Shown here: positions 8,528 to 17,004 of the stretch, in pieces | Position numbering within the stretch: position 1 is the first letter of the stretch | Layout: every line of letters begins with the position of its first letter | Assembly: GCA_947453725.1 (NCBI GenBank) | Contig: CANGHH010000025.1 | Span: forward strand, 1-48,316 | Direction: 5' to 3' | DNA: 48,316 nucleotides | Source: Betaproteobacteria bacterium | GTDB taxonomy: Bacteria; Pseudomonadota; Gammaproteobacteria; Burkholderiales; Burkholderiaceae_C | Made by a program: the position numbers and the translations under genes | Notes under the pieces: generated by a model | Seen by the model: the letters and a program-made list of their open reading frames with translations, nothing else | Told to the model about the DNA's origin: nothing | Database searches by the model: none

Positions 8528-9466
8528 TCAGCGCGGCAGCGCGGCCGCAGCCTGGACCTGCTGGCGCAGCCAGCGGTGTTCCGGTGCCGCGTCCTTGCGC
8601 AGGTGCCAGAGCATCTCCACGTGCACCGGCTCCAGCAGCATCGGCAGTTCGCGCACCAACAGGTCCTGCTGGCCGCCGGTGGCCAACAGGAAGCGCTCGG
8701 GCAGCACCGTCAGCAGTTCGGAGGTGGCCACCACGCGCCCGGCGGTGAAGAACTGGTTGACGGTCAACACGATGCGCCGCTGGCGGCCGAGCGCCGTCAG
8801 TGCCTTGTCGACATAGCCATGTGGGCGACCTGAAAAGCTGACCAGCAGGTGGTGGGCGGCGCAGAAAGCGTCCAGTGTCAAAGGCGCAGCGGCCAGCGGG
8901 TGGTCCTTGCGCATCACGCAGACGTAGCGGGTCGCGTAGAGCCGCGCATGGCGCAAGTGACTGTCGGGGCCCAGCGCGACCAGGTTGGTGATCACTTCCG
9001 GAAAAAAGCCCACTGCCATGTCGGCCTCGCCGTCTTCGAGCAGACGGCGCGGGTCGCGGGTGGTCAGCGGCAGCAGGCGCAGGTTGACCAGGGCGCCATC
9101 GCGCTCGATGCGCTCGACCAGGCCCGGCGCCAGCAAGGCGGCGGTGGCATCGGCCATCGCCAGGCGCAGCTGCACGGCGTCGCGCTGGGGGTCGAAGTCA
9201 CCCGGCGTCAGCAGCTGGCGCAAGCTGGCCAGCGCCATCCGGACTTGCGGCCACAGCGCCTCGGCCTGCGGCGTGGGCCGCATGCCGTGGGCCGTGCGGA
9301 CGAAGAGTTCCTGCCCCAGCGACTCGCGCAGGCGGCGCAGCGCATGGCTGACGGCCGGCTGCGTCATCGCCAGACTGGACGCCGCACGGGTCAGGCTGCC
9401 CTCGGCCATCACGGCGTCCAGCACCCGCAGCAGGTTCAGATCGAGGGTGCGAAAACTCAGGGGCAT
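8528..9466 (-). CDS. LysR-family transcriptional regulator
   Basis: The 312-residue product has the LysR winged helix-turn-helix at residues 6-65 (LNLLRVLDAVMAEGSLTRAA, then MTQPAVSHALRRLRE) and an effector-binding periplasmic-binding-protein-like domain from about residue 90. The ligand is unknown. It is divergent from a small gene at 9610, and the AT-rich gap between them contains an AATAT-N12-ATATT palindrome that fits a LysR operator. LysR proteins usually control the divergent gene and themselves, so the small gene is the likeliest target. Start: ATG 9466 (MPLSFRTLDLNLL), the usual beginning for this family. Confidence 0.92.
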   Translation of the reverse strand: MPLSFRTLDLNLLRVLDAVMAEGSLTRAASSLAMTQPAVSHALRRLRESLGQELFVRTAHGMRPTPQAEALWPQVRMALASLRQLLTPGDFDPQRDAVQLRLAMADATAALLAPGLVERIERDGALVNLRLLPLTTRDPRRLLEDGEADMAVGFFPEVITNLVALGPDSHLRHARLYATRYVCVMRKDHPLAAAPLTLDAFCAAHHLLVSFSGRPHGYVDKALTALGRQRRIVLTVNQFFTAGRVVATSELLTVLPERFLLATGGQQDLLVRELPMLLEPVHVEMLWHLRKDAAPEHRWLRQQVQAAAALPR

Positions 9467-9489
9467 GGCGTCATGATATGAACGTTTTT

Positions 9490-9511
9490 AATATCTGTCA
9501 TCACAAATATT
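9490..9511. promoter_or_regulatory. Candidate LysR operator (AATAT-N12-ATATT)
   Basis: Perfect 5-base arms AATAT (9490-9494) and ATATT (9507-9511) flank 12 bases in the gap between the LysR gene and the gene at 9610. The arms are AT-rich in an otherwise GC-rich context and lie 24-45 bases before the LysR ATG. Dyads of this size with AT-rich arms are the usual form of LysR sites. No binding evidence is available. Confidence 0.5.
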
Positions 9512-9609
9512 CACTTGCATGTCATTGGTGCTAACCCTAGTATCGGTGCCTCCAGACCCTACCCGGGTCCACCAGCCGCTCCATCCGGGCGGCACTGCCA
9601 GGAGTTCAC

Positions 9610-9864
9610 ATGACCGCCATCACCATCCAAATGCCCATCACCATTGCCGCCCCCCGCGCCACCCGCTGGACCGCCGGTGCCTTCACCGGCGTGCTGAGCT
9701 GGTTCGAACAACACGGCGTCTTGCGCGCCCAACGCCAGTTGCAGACCGACCGCGCCAGCGAAGCCGCTGCCGTTCGCCAGTACGCGCAACGCTACGCCGC
9801 CCACGACCCGCGCTTCACCGCCGACCTGCTGGCCGCCGCCGACCGCCACGAACAGACCGCCTGA
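9610..9864 (+). CDS. Small protein of unknown function divergent from LysR regulator
   Basis: I do not recognise this 84-residue protein. It is alanine- and arginine-rich, with one moderately hydrophobic stretch (AGAFTGVLSWF, about residues 23-33) and a C-terminal part that is probably helical (QLQTDRASEAAAVRQYAQRY). No signal peptide or cysteine motif is seen. An AGGAG ribosome site (9600-9604) five bases before the ATG supports translation. It is probably soluble or membrane-associated, and its position opposite the LysR gene suggests regulation by that protein. Confidence 0.65.
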   Translation: MTAITIQMPITIAAPRATRWTAGAFTGVLSWFEQHGVLRAQRQLQTDRASEAAAVRQYAQRYAAHDPRFTADLLAAADRHEQTA

Positions 9865-9889
9865 TCCGGCGGCCCGGGCGCGTGCGGCT

Positions 9890-10939
9890 TCAGGCTGCCC
9901 GCAAGGCCTGGGCCGTGACGGCGGGCGCCGCACAGGCGGCATACAGATCCTTCGGGTTGGCCAGCTTTGGCATCAGATCGATCGTTTCGCCCAAACCCAA
10001 TGTGAGCGCCAGCTCACGCATCAAGAACAGCGCTGCGTAGTCTTCCAGCGCGAAGCCCACCGAATCGAAGACCGTCACCTCGGTCGCCGACAGCCGGCCC
10101 GGGGTCTGGCCGCCGAGCACCCGCCACAACTCGGTGACGGGAAAATCGAGCGGCATCTGCTGCACGTCGCCCTCGATGCGACTCTGCGCTTCGTACTCCA
10201 CGAAGACCCGGGCAGCGCCCAGCACGCCCGGGTGCAGTTCGGTCTTGCCGGGGCAATCGCCACCCACGCCGTTGATGTGCACGCCGGGTTCGACCATCTC
10301 GGGCGTGATGACGGTCGCCCGGCGCTTGTCGGCGGTTACGGTGGTGACGATGTCGGCCCCCCGCACGGCATCGGCCACGCTGGCGCAGACCCTGAGCTCC
10401 AGGTCGCCCACCGCGCGCAGGTTGCGTTGCAGCTTGATCGTCGCCGCCGGATCGACGTCGAAGACGCGCAAGGTGGTGATGCCCAGCCCGTGGTGGAAGG
10501 CCAACGCCTGAAATTCGCTCTGCGCGCCGTTGCCGATCAGGGCCATCGTGCGCGAATCCGGCCGGGCCAGCAGGCGGGCCGCCATCACCGAGGTCGCGGC
10601 TGTTCGCATGGCTGTTGTGAGTGTGAGCTCACTCAGCAATTCCGGCCTGCCCGTCGAGACATCGGCCAAGACGCCGAAGGCCATCACCGTCGGCAAGCCG
10701 AAGCGGGCATTGCCCGGGTGGCCGTTGACGTACTTGAAGGCGTAGTGCCGGGCGTCGGCCACGGGCATCAGTTCGATGACGCCAGTGGCCGTGTGACTGG
10801 CCACGCGGGCGACCTTGTCGAACTCGGGCCAGCGGCGAAAGGCTGACGCGATGGCCGCCTCCATGCGGCGCAGCACCTCGGGCAAGCCGTGGGACTGGAC
10901 AATGGCGGCGATGTCGGCGGTGGTCAACAGGGTGGTCAT
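9890..10939 (-). CDS. Ornithine cyclodeaminase
   Basis: The enzyme converts L-ornithine to L-proline and ammonia with bound NAD+. The 349-residue product belongs to the ornithine cyclodeaminase/mu-crystallin family: substrate segment VASHTATGVIELMPVAD, the Rossmann motif ALIGNGAQSEFQALAF, VTTVTADKRRATVI, and the INGVGGDCPGKTELHP region conserved in true cyclodeaminases, including the catalytic aspartate in GGDCPGK. ATG at 10939 (MTTLLTTADI) is preferred over an open frame reaching 11209 that runs across the promoter region. It is divergent from an Lrp-family regulator, a standard pairing for amino acid catabolism genes. Confidence 0.92.
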   Translation of the reverse strand: MTTLLTTADIAAIVQSHGLPEVLRRMEAAIASAFRRWPEFDKVARVASHTATGVIELMPVADARHYAFKYVNGHPGNARFGLPTVMAFGVLADVSTGRPELLSELTLTTAMRTAATSVMAARLLARPDSRTMALIGNGAQSEFQALAFHHGLGITTLRVFDVDPAATIKLQRNLRAVGDLELRVCASVADAVRGADIVTTVTADKRRATVITPEMVEPGVHINGVGGDCPGKTELHPGVLGAARVFVEYEAQSRIEGDVQQMPLDFPVTELWRVLGGQTPGRLSATEVTVFDSVGFALEDYAALFLMRELALTLGLGETIDLMPKLANPKDLYAACAAPAVTAQALRAA

Positions 10940-11030
10940 GGTGCGGGGCTTGCTCAAGGCGACAGGATCGATTGTTCGAGGACCGCACGGCAGTGAATAG
11001 CACCAAAGTTGCCATGTCTTGGCCAGCAAT

Positions 11031-11061
11031 TTGACATTTCGACAGCTGCCGACAGCAAAAT
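11031..11061 (+). promoter_or_regulatory. Candidate promoter of the Lrp-family gene
   Basis: TTGACA (11031-11036) matches the -35 consensus exactly; CAAAAT (11056-11061) is a weaker -10 at a long spacing of 19 bases and ends five bases before the ATG at 11067. If used, the transcript would start at or next to the initiation codon and lack a leader. No ribosome site is visible before this ATG, which agrees with that reading. Confidence 0.4.
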
Positions 11062-11066
11062 GCCCC

Positions 11067-11492
11067 ATGGATTCGACCGACCTGCAGTTGCTGGCCTTGT
11101 TGCGGCAGGACGCCCGCACGGCCGTGGCCACGCTGGCGACGCGGCTGGGCGTGTCGCGCGGCACCGTCAGCAACCGCATCCACCGGCTGGAAGACCAGGG
11201 CGTGATCACCGGCTACACGGTTCGCCTGCGCCCCGACGCCGAAGCCGGCCGCATCACCGCCTGGATGAGCATCGGCGTCGAAGGCAACCAGACCCGCGCC
11301 GTGATCGCCACGCTGCTGGGCGAGCCCGGCGTGGCCGGCCTGCACGACACCAACGGCCGCTGGGACCTGCTGGCCGAACTGCGCGCCGCCACCTTGAGCG
11401 AACTGGCCGAGGTGCTGGAGCGCGTGCGGCTGATCAAGGGCATCGCCGCGACCGAAACCAGCATCCACCTGCAAACCTACAAACTGGGCTGA
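11067..11492 (+). CDS. Lrp/AsnC-family transcriptional regulator
   Basis: The 141-residue protein has an N-terminal helix-turn-helix (residues 1-50; MDSTDLQLLALLRQDARTAV, then GVSRGTVSNRIHRLEDQGVI) and a C-terminal RAM ligand-binding domain with the beta-alpha-beta-beta-alpha-beta pattern (WMSIGVEG ... VAGLHDTNGRWDLLAEL). Lrp-family proteins form octamers and sense amino acids. The divergent ornithine cyclodeaminase gene is the likely target, with ornithine, arginine or proline as possible effector (inference). The start is ATG 11067; the upstream extension lacks family similarity. Confidence 0.92.
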   Translation: MDSTDLQLLALLRQDARTAVATLATRLGVSRGTVSNRIHRLEDQGVITGYTVRLRPDAEAGRITAWMSIGVEGNQTRAVIATLLGEPGVAGLHDTNGRWDLLAELRAATLSELAEVLERVRLIKGIAATETSIHLQTYKLG

Positions 11493-11515
11493 GCGACAGC
11501 CCCGCAAGGACGACC

Positions 11516-12172
11516 ATGAAAATCGATTTCGTTTCCGACGTGGCCTGCCCCTGGTGCGCCGTCGGGCTGAACAGCCTGGAACAGGCGCTCGCCACCATCG
11601 GCGACGCGTTCCCCGTCGAACTGCAGGTCCAACCCTTCGAACTGAACCCGACGATGGACCCAGCCGGCGCCGACGCCGGCGAGTACCTGAAAGCCAAGTA
11701 CGGCATGGGCGACGAGCAACTGGCGCACAACCGCAGCGTGATCCGCGAACGCGGTGCGGCGGTGGGTTTCCAGTTCGGCGACCGGCTGCGCGTCTGGAAC
11801 ACCTTCGACGCCCACCGCCTGCTGCACTGGGCCGGCCTGCAGCCGCAGGCGGGTGCCCAGCGCCGCCTGAAACACGCGCTGCTGCAGGCCTACCACGGCG
11901 AAGGCCGCAACCCCGGCGACCCGACCGTGCTGCTGCAACTGGTCGACAACCTGGGCCTGGACGTGGCGGCCGCCAGCGAGGTGCTGGCCAGCGAGCGCTA
12001 CGCGCTGGAGGTGCGTGCGGCCGAACGGTTCTGGCAGCAAGCGGGCATCACGTCGGTGCCGGCCGTCGTCATCAACGACCGCCACCTGATCTCGGGGGGC
12101 CAGCCGCCCGAGGTCTTCGAGCAGGCGCTGCGACAGATCGCGGCCGACAGCGCCGCCGCTGACGCCGCCTGA
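11516..12172 (+). CDS. DsbA-family thiol oxidoreductase (FrnE-like)
   Basis: The 218-residue product is a DsbA-like thioredoxin-fold protein with active-site C11-P-W-C14 close to the N terminus (MKIDFVSDVACPWC) and the cis-proline loop SVPAVVIND near residue 180. There is no signal peptide, so it acts in the cytoplasm, as do FrnE/2-hydroxychromene-2-carboxylate isomerase-related members. The EYLKAKYG and WNTFDAHRLLHWA segments are typical of the FrnE branch. A ribosome site AAGGA (11506-11510) precedes the ATG by five bases. It follows the Lrp gene by 23 bases and is followed within two bases by the CYTH gene. Confidence 0.9.
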   Translation: MKIDFVSDVACPWCAVGLNSLEQALATIGDAFPVELQVQPFELNPTMDPAGADAGEYLKAKYGMGDEQLAHNRSVIRERGAAVGFQFGDRLRVWNTFDAHRLLHWAGLQPQAGAQRRLKHALLQAYHGEGRNPGDPTVLLQLVDNLGLDVAAASEVLASERYALEVRAAERFWQQAGITSVPAVVINDRHLISGGQPPEVFEQALRQIAADSAAADAA

Positions 12173-12173
12173 G

Positions 12174-12698
12174 ATGCCGCGCAACATCGAGATCAAGACC
12201 CGCATCGACAGCGTGCAGGCCCTGCTGCCGCGAGCCCGCGCGCTGGCCGACGGGCCCGAGCAGCCGAATGCGCAGGACGACACCTTCTTCAGCGTGCCGC
12301 AAGGCCGGCTGAAGCTGCGCCAGTTCGACGACGGCAGCGCCGAGCTGATCCACTACCAGCGCCCCGACACCGTCGGCGCCAGGGGCAGCGACTACCTGCG
12401 GGTGACGGTCACCGACCCGGCGGCGCTGCGCGAGGCCCTGGCCCGCGGCCTCGGCGTGCTGGGCCGCGTGCGCAAGCAGCGCCTGCTGCTGATGGTCGGG
12501 GCCACGCGCATCCACCTCGACGCGGTCGAAGGTCTGGGTGACTTCCTGGAACTGGAAGTGGTGCTGCAAGCCGGTCAGACCGACGAACAAGGCAGCGCAA
12601 TCGCCGAGGCGCTGATGCAGTCCCTCGGCCTGGGCCTTGCGCCGCGCCTGGCCGGGGCTTATCTCGACCTGCTGGGGGCTGCCGCAGCCGGACGCTGA
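12174..12698 (+). CDS. CYTH-domain protein (class IV adenylate cyclase-like)
   Basis: The 174-residue protein has the CYTH N-terminal signature in the form RNIEIKTRI, the RLKLRQFDDGSAELIHYQRP strand-and-charge pattern, and later VRKQRLLLMVGATRIHLDAV and LGDFLELEVVL, which supply the acidic and basic residues lining the triphosphate tunnel. CYTH proteins bind triphosphates; this branch is usually called class IV adenylate cyclase (CyaB) but may instead be a triphosphatase. The first position of the ExExK motif is asparagine, which is common in the RNIEIK subgroup. It starts two bases after the DsbA-family stop and is probably co-translated. Confidence 0.85.
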   Translation: MPRNIEIKTRIDSVQALLPRARALADGPEQPNAQDDTFFSVPQGRLKLRQFDDGSAELIHYQRPDTVGARGSDYLRVTVTDPAALREALARGLGVLGRVRKQRLLLMVGATRIHLDAVEGLGDFLELEVVLQAGQTDEQGSAIAEALMQSLGLGLAPRLAGAYLDLLGAAAAGR

Positions 12699-12863
12699 AG
12701 GCAGCGGCGCGCGGGTCATTTATCACGTGAGCGGCACTTCAGCGTGCCAGCGCGGCACAGGTCAGGGTTTTCAGCCTCGGGCCAGGGTGCAGCGTGCCGA
12801 TACAACGGTGCTGACCCTGCCAGAACCACGGATCACACACCGACCGCCCGAGCCGAACCCGAC

Positions 12864-13754
12864 ATGCCTGCCGCCGCCACCGCCTCCCCGACCCGCACGC
12901 GTGGCGACCTGCTGGCCGCCGCGCGCGCCCTGGGCGCCTCGAGCGGTGGCGTGGGGGCCGCACGCGTGCTGTCGCTGCTGTACGACCCGGATGTCGAGGT
13001 GACGGCGGTGCTCGACTGCCTGCACGCTGATCCCGGCCTGGCCGCGCGGGTGCTGAAAGTCGCCAACGCGCCCTATTACCGGCAGGCCGGCCACATCGGC
13101 ACGGTGGACCGCGCCGTGGCCGTGCTGGGCTTGACCGCCATCCGCGGCGTGGCTGCGTCAGGCTGCCTGGACCGCTTGACCCCGCCGCGCAGCGGCACGG
13201 GCTTCGACCCCGAACGTTTCCGCCTGCACAGCCTGGCCGTGGCCTGTGCGGCACGGCAGTTGTCCGACTTCAGCGGTGCCGGCATCGCCAGTGAGGCCTA
13301 CATGGCCGGCCTGCTGCACGACATCGGCTGGCTGCTGCTGGTCAAGGTCGACCCGGCCGCGATGGCCCGCTACGTGCCGCCGACAGCCACCCAGCAGACC
13401 GCCGACCATGCCTGCGCGATGGCTGCCGAGCAGGCCCATTTCGGCGCCACGCACGAAGCCTGCGCGCTGCTGCTGACCCAGGCCTGGGCCCTGCCCGGCT
13501 GGCTGGCGCATTCCATCGCCGGACACCACGCCGCTGCGGCAGCGCCGGGGGTCCCGCCCACCAGCGGGCTGGCCGGGCTGCCGGCCCTGCTGGCCCTGGC
13601 CGACCACGCGGCGCTGGCCGCCGGCTTCGGGCTGCATGCCGATGCCGCAGTGCCAACGGCCAGCGCCGCGCTGGCGGGCTGCCGCGACGATCAACTGCAA
13701 GCCCTGATCGCCGCCCTGCCCGACACGCTGGCGGCGCTGCAAACAAGCCCATGA
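12864..13754 (+). CDS. HDOD-domain signalling protein
   Basis: The 296-residue protein is an HDOD domain almost throughout: the N-terminal helical part LLSLLYDPDVEVTAVLDCLH, then ARVLKVANAPYYRQAG (the family's V-x-N-S/A-x-x-Y pattern), RAVAVLGLTAIRGVA, and H152-D153 in LLHDIGW. HDOD domains are relatives of HD phosphohydrolases, mostly without catalysis, that act as partners in signalling, often near c-di-GMP enzymes. The stop overlaps the start of the GGDEF-EAL gene (ATGA at 13751-13754), so the two are co-translated and probably work together. ATG 12864 is chosen because the upstream extension has no domain. Confidence 0.88.
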   Translation: MPAAATASPTRTRGDLLAAARALGASSGGVGAARVLSLLYDPDVEVTAVLDCLHADPGLAARVLKVANAPYYRQAGHIGTVDRAVAVLGLTAIRGVAASGCLDRLTPPRSGTGFDPERFRLHSLAVACAARQLSDFSGAGIASEAYMAGLLHDIGWLLLVKVDPAAMARYVPPTATQQTADHACAMAAEQAHFGATHEACALLLTQAWALPGWLAHSIAGHHAAAAAPGVPPTSGLAGLPALLALADHAALAAGFGLHADAAVPTASAALAGCRDDQLQALIAALPDTLAALQTSP

Positions 13755-16318
13755 ACGCCGCCGATCCCACACCGGCCCTGCTGGCCACCCCGCCGGCCGG
13801 CCCGGCCCTGCAAGCCGTCGAGTTGCGCGGGCTCTTCGCGGACATGGCGGTGGGCATGCTGGTGGTCCATGCAAGCGGCCACATCGTCGACACCAACCCG
13901 GCAGCCGAAGCCTTGCTGGGCCTGCCGCGCTGCGAAATCGTGGGCCGCCATGCAGGCGACCCGGGTTGGCACGCCGTGGACGTCGACGGTCAGGCGCTGG
14001 CGCCCGAGCGAACCCCGGCGATGCTGGCCTTGTCCAGCGGCAGGCCGGTGCGCAGCGTGGAGATGGGCCTGCCGCTGTTCGGTGGCGAGCTGCGCTGGCT
14101 GCTCGTCGACAGCGTCCCGCTGCGCGGCATGGCGGGCGGCCCGGGCGCGGTCATGACCTTCATCGACATCAGTCAGCGGCGGCGGCTGGAACAACGCCTG
14201 CAGCAGAAAAGCCGACGCCTGCGCGCGGTGCTGGAAGGCACCCGAACCGCCACCTGGCAATGGAACGTGCAGAGCGGCGAGGTCGAGCTCGACCTGCGCT
14301 TTGCCGAGATGCTGGGCCTTCAAGCGTCAGAGCCACCCCGGTTCACCATCGACGACTGGCGACGCCTGATCCACGCCGAAGACCAGGCAGGCCTTCAAGC
14401 CCGCCTGCAGCGGCATCTTGACGGGGAAGTCGAGACCTTCGAGGCCGAATACCGCATGCGTGAGGGCGACGGCAGCTGGCGCTGGGTGCGCGACCGCGGC
14501 CGCGTCGTCAGCCACACCGCTGAAGGGGCGCCGCTGGCGATGCTGGGCACGCACGACGACATCACCGCGCTGAAGGAAGCCGAGCTGGGACAGGCGCGCA
14601 ACGAGGACTTGATGCGCGCCCTGTTCGAGCTGTCGCCGCTGGGTCTGCAACTGCTGAACGTGACCGAACGCCGGGTCGTCGCCGTCAACGACGCGCTGAC
14701 GCAGATCACCGGCTACGAACGAGCCGAATTGCTCGACCTCGACGTCAGTGCGCGCTACACCGAGCGCTCGCTCCGGCTGCGCGAGCAGCTCTTCGCCGAT
14801 GCCCTGGAAAAAGGCCGCTTCGGGCCAACCGAAATCGACTACATCCACAAGTCGGGGCGCCAGCTGAAGCTGCTGTTCAACGGTGTTCGCGTCAGCGATG
14901 CGCAGCACGCCAACTACCTGTGGCTGAGCGTGGCCGACATGACCGAGCGCCAGGGTCTGGAGCGCGCGCTGCGCGCCGCGGCCTGCGAAGACAGCCTGAC
15001 CGGCCTGCTCAACCGCAACGCTTTGCGCGACGTGCTGCAGCAACAGATCGACCTGCAAGGCCAGGCAACGGGCACCGGACTGGCGCTGTTCTTCCTCGAC
15101 TTCGACCGCTTCAAGGTCGTCAACGACACGCTGGGGCACAGCGCCGGCGACGAATTGCTGCGCGCCATCGCGCAGCGCCTGCTCACGGTGGCCCGTCAGC
15201 GCGCGCCCAAGGACCCGCAGCAGGCCTGGCACGTGGCCCGCTTCGGGGGCGACGAGTTCGTGGTCGTGCTGCCCGCCGCTGCCACGCCCTTCGGCGCTGA
15301 CGGCGTGCGCGCCGAAGCCCAGGCCGTGCTGGCGGCGCTGGCCGAGCCCTACACCGTGCGTCAGCAAGCCCTGCACACCAGCGCCAGCATCGGGATGACG
15401 ATGTGGCACGCCGGCATCGATTCGGCCGACGACATGCTGCGCGACGCCGACACCGCGATGTACGAAGCCAAGCGGGCCGGCCACGGACTGGCCGTGCTCT
15501 TCGACGAGACCATGCGCGCCCGCCTGATCCGCGCCGCCGTCATCGAGGCCGAATTGCGCCACGCCGTCGAACGCGGCGAGCTGGTGGCCGTCTACCAGCC
15601 GATCGTCGACCTGGACACCGGCGTCGCGACTTCGGTGGAAGCCCTGCTGCGCTGGCAGCACCCCGAACTGGGCGCGGTCTCGCCGTCGGAGTTCATCCCG
15701 GTGGCCGAGGAGTCGGGCCACATCATCGTGATCGGCGAATGGATCCTGCGCACCGCCTGCCTGCAATGGGCCGACTGGCAGCGCGAGAACGCGAAGCTGG
15801 CGCCGGCCACCATGAGCGTCAACCTGTCGCGCAAGCAGCTGGCGCTGGGCCGCCAGCTGATCACGCTGGTCAACGATGCGCTGGTCACGGCCGACATGCC
15901 CGCTGCGGCGCTGCAGCTCGAAGTCACCGAACGCGAGGTGATGAAAAGCCCCGAGCAGGCGCGTGATCTGCTGCGCGAGCTGAGCGCGATGGGGGTCAAG
16001 CTGGCGATGGATGATTTCGGCACCGGCACCTCGTCGCTCGGCTGCCTGCGCGACTACCCCTTCGACACCATCAAGATCGACAAGAGCTTCGTCACCAACC
16101 TCTGCCGCGACCCGCATGTGCTGGCGGTGGCCCATGCCACGGTCAACGTCATCGAGAACCTGGGCATGGTCAGCGTCGCCGAGGGCATCGAGAACGCTGC
16201 CGAGGTGGCCGTGCTGCAGGCCATGGGCTGCCGCTACGGCCAAGGCTACCTGTTCGCGAGGCCGCTGCGCGCCAGCGCGCTGCTGGCCGCGATGGCCGAC
16301 GGCAGCCGCGCGGAGTGA
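13751..16318 (+). CDS. PAS-PAS-PAS-GGDEF-EAL c-di-GMP protein
   Basis: This 855-residue cytoplasmic protein contains three PAS domains (about 25-145, 150-278, 285-400), a GGDEF domain (405-585) with intact GGDEF at 499-503, and an EAL domain (600-850) with EAL at 630-632, the second-metal motif DDFGTG and EGIE near the end. The catalytic motifs for both c-di-GMP synthesis and breakdown are present, so it may be bifunctional or have one domain acting as a regulator. PAS 2 ends in a PAC-like segment (SWRWVRDRGRVV). No membrane helix is visible, so the signal is cytosolic. It is translationally coupled to the HDOD gene. Confidence 0.93.
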   Translation: MNAADPTPALLATPPAGPALQAVELRGLFADMAVGMLVVHASGHIVDTNPAAEALLGLPRCEIVGRHAGDPGWHAVDVDGQALAPERTPAMLALSSGRPVRSVEMGLPLFGGELRWLLVDSVPLRGMAGGPGAVMTFIDISQRRRLEQRLQQKSRRLRAVLEGTRTATWQWNVQSGEVELDLRFAEMLGLQASEPPRFTIDDWRRLIHAEDQAGLQARLQRHLDGEVETFEAEYRMREGDGSWRWVRDRGRVVSHTAEGAPLAMLGTHDDITALKEAELGQARNEDLMRALFELSPLGLQLLNVTERRVVAVNDALTQITGYERAELLDLDVSARYTERSLRLREQLFADALEKGRFGPTEIDYIHKSGRQLKLLFNGVRVSDAQHANYLWLSVADMTERQGLERALRAAACEDSLTGLLNRNALRDVLQQQIDLQGQATGTGLALFFLDFDRFKVVNDTLGHSAGDELLRAIAQRLLTVARQRAPKDPQQAWHVARFGGDEFVVVLPAAATPFGADGVRAEAQAVLAALAEPYTVRQQALHTSASIGMTMWHAGIDSADDMLRDADTAMYEAKRAGHGLAVLFDETMRARLIRAAVIEAELRHAVERGELVAVYQPIVDLDTGVATSVEALLRWQHPELGAVSPSEFIPVAEESGHIIVIGEWILRTACLQWADWQRENAKLAPATMSVNLSRKQLALGRQLITLVNDALVTADMPAAALQLEVTEREVMKSPEQARDLLRELSAMGVKLAMDDFGTGTSSLGCLRDYPFDTIKIDKSFVTNLCRDPHVLAVAHATVNVIENLGMVSVAEGIENAAEVAVLQAMGCRYGQGYLFARPLRASALLAAMADGSRAE

Positions 16319-16329
16319 ACCCCAGGGTG

Positions 16330-17004
16330 CTAGGGCACCGCCGGGGGCCGGCCGGCCAGCGGCGAGCGCGGGCCGGGCAGGATGCCGTTGTAGATCGGTG
16401 CGCCGAGCAGCCGGGCATTCGCCACGCCGGCGTACCTGTAGGCCGCGTCGGTGGCCGTGCCGATGACCTGGTTCAACGCCGCCATCACCAGCAAGCCGAT
16501 CAAACCGCCCTGGCTCTGCTGCTGTTGCTCCGCCGACGAGGCGTAGGCCCGGCCCTGCCACAACAGTTCGCCGCTGCGCAGGTCGACCACGCGGCCTTCG
16601 ACCTCGACGCGCGTGTCGCTGGAGATGACCACGTAGCTGGTGCCGTACTGCCTGACCTTGATGTACACGGCGGCGTCGGCGCCGAAGAATTCATGCAACT
16701 TGGCGAACGGGATGTCCTGCGCGTCGTTGGCCGAATAGACGCCGTTCTGACGGAAGGTCTCGTCGACCAGGGTCACCGGCAGCACGTAATAGCCCGCTTC
16801 GGCCAGCGGCCGCGTGGCATGCGCCCAGAGCGACGGCGTGGCCTTGACATCGGGCGACTCGTTCAGCGGCGGCAGCACCAGCAGCGTCGCTGGCCGGGCC
16901 TTGATGAAGGCCGTGTAGTCGACGGCTGGCGCCCGGGTGGCGCAACCACCCAGCCAGGCCAGGCTCAGCGCCAGCACGGCCAGGGCATATCGGCGCTTGT
17001 TCAT
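16330..17004 (-). CDS. GNA1162/DUF799-family lipoprotein
   Basis: The 224-residue product has a lipoprotein signal peptide with lipobox LGGC (C21) and the DUF799/GNA1162 core (ATLLVLPPLNESPDVKATP; YYVLPVTLVDETFRQNGVY; GADAAVYIKVRQYGTSYVV). Neisseria GNA1162 is a surface-exposed outer-membrane lipoprotein with a TolB-like fold; its function is not settled. A glycine-rich hydrophobic segment near 165-185 (GGLIGLLVMAALNQVIG) may touch the membrane. It is the third gene of the CsgG-DUF4810-DUF799 set and overlaps the middle gene by ATGA. ATG 17004 directly precedes the signal peptide. Confidence 0.88.
   Translation of the reverse strand: MNKRRYALAVLALSLAWLGGCATRAPAVDYTAFIKARPATLLVLPPLNESPDVKATPSLWAHATRPLAEAGYYVLPVTLVDETFRQNGVYSANDAQDIPFAKLHEFFGADAAVYIKVRQYGTSYVVISSDTRVEVEGRVVDLRSGELLWQGRAYASSAEQQQQSQGGLIGLLVMAALNQVIGTATDAAYRYAGVANARLLGAPIYNGILPGPRSPLAGRPPAVP

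Noticed and set aside
14327..16561. A 744-codon minus-strand frame over the GGDEF-EAL gene
   Set aside because: Antisense shadow with low-complexity Gln/Arg/Val composition and no recognisable domain.
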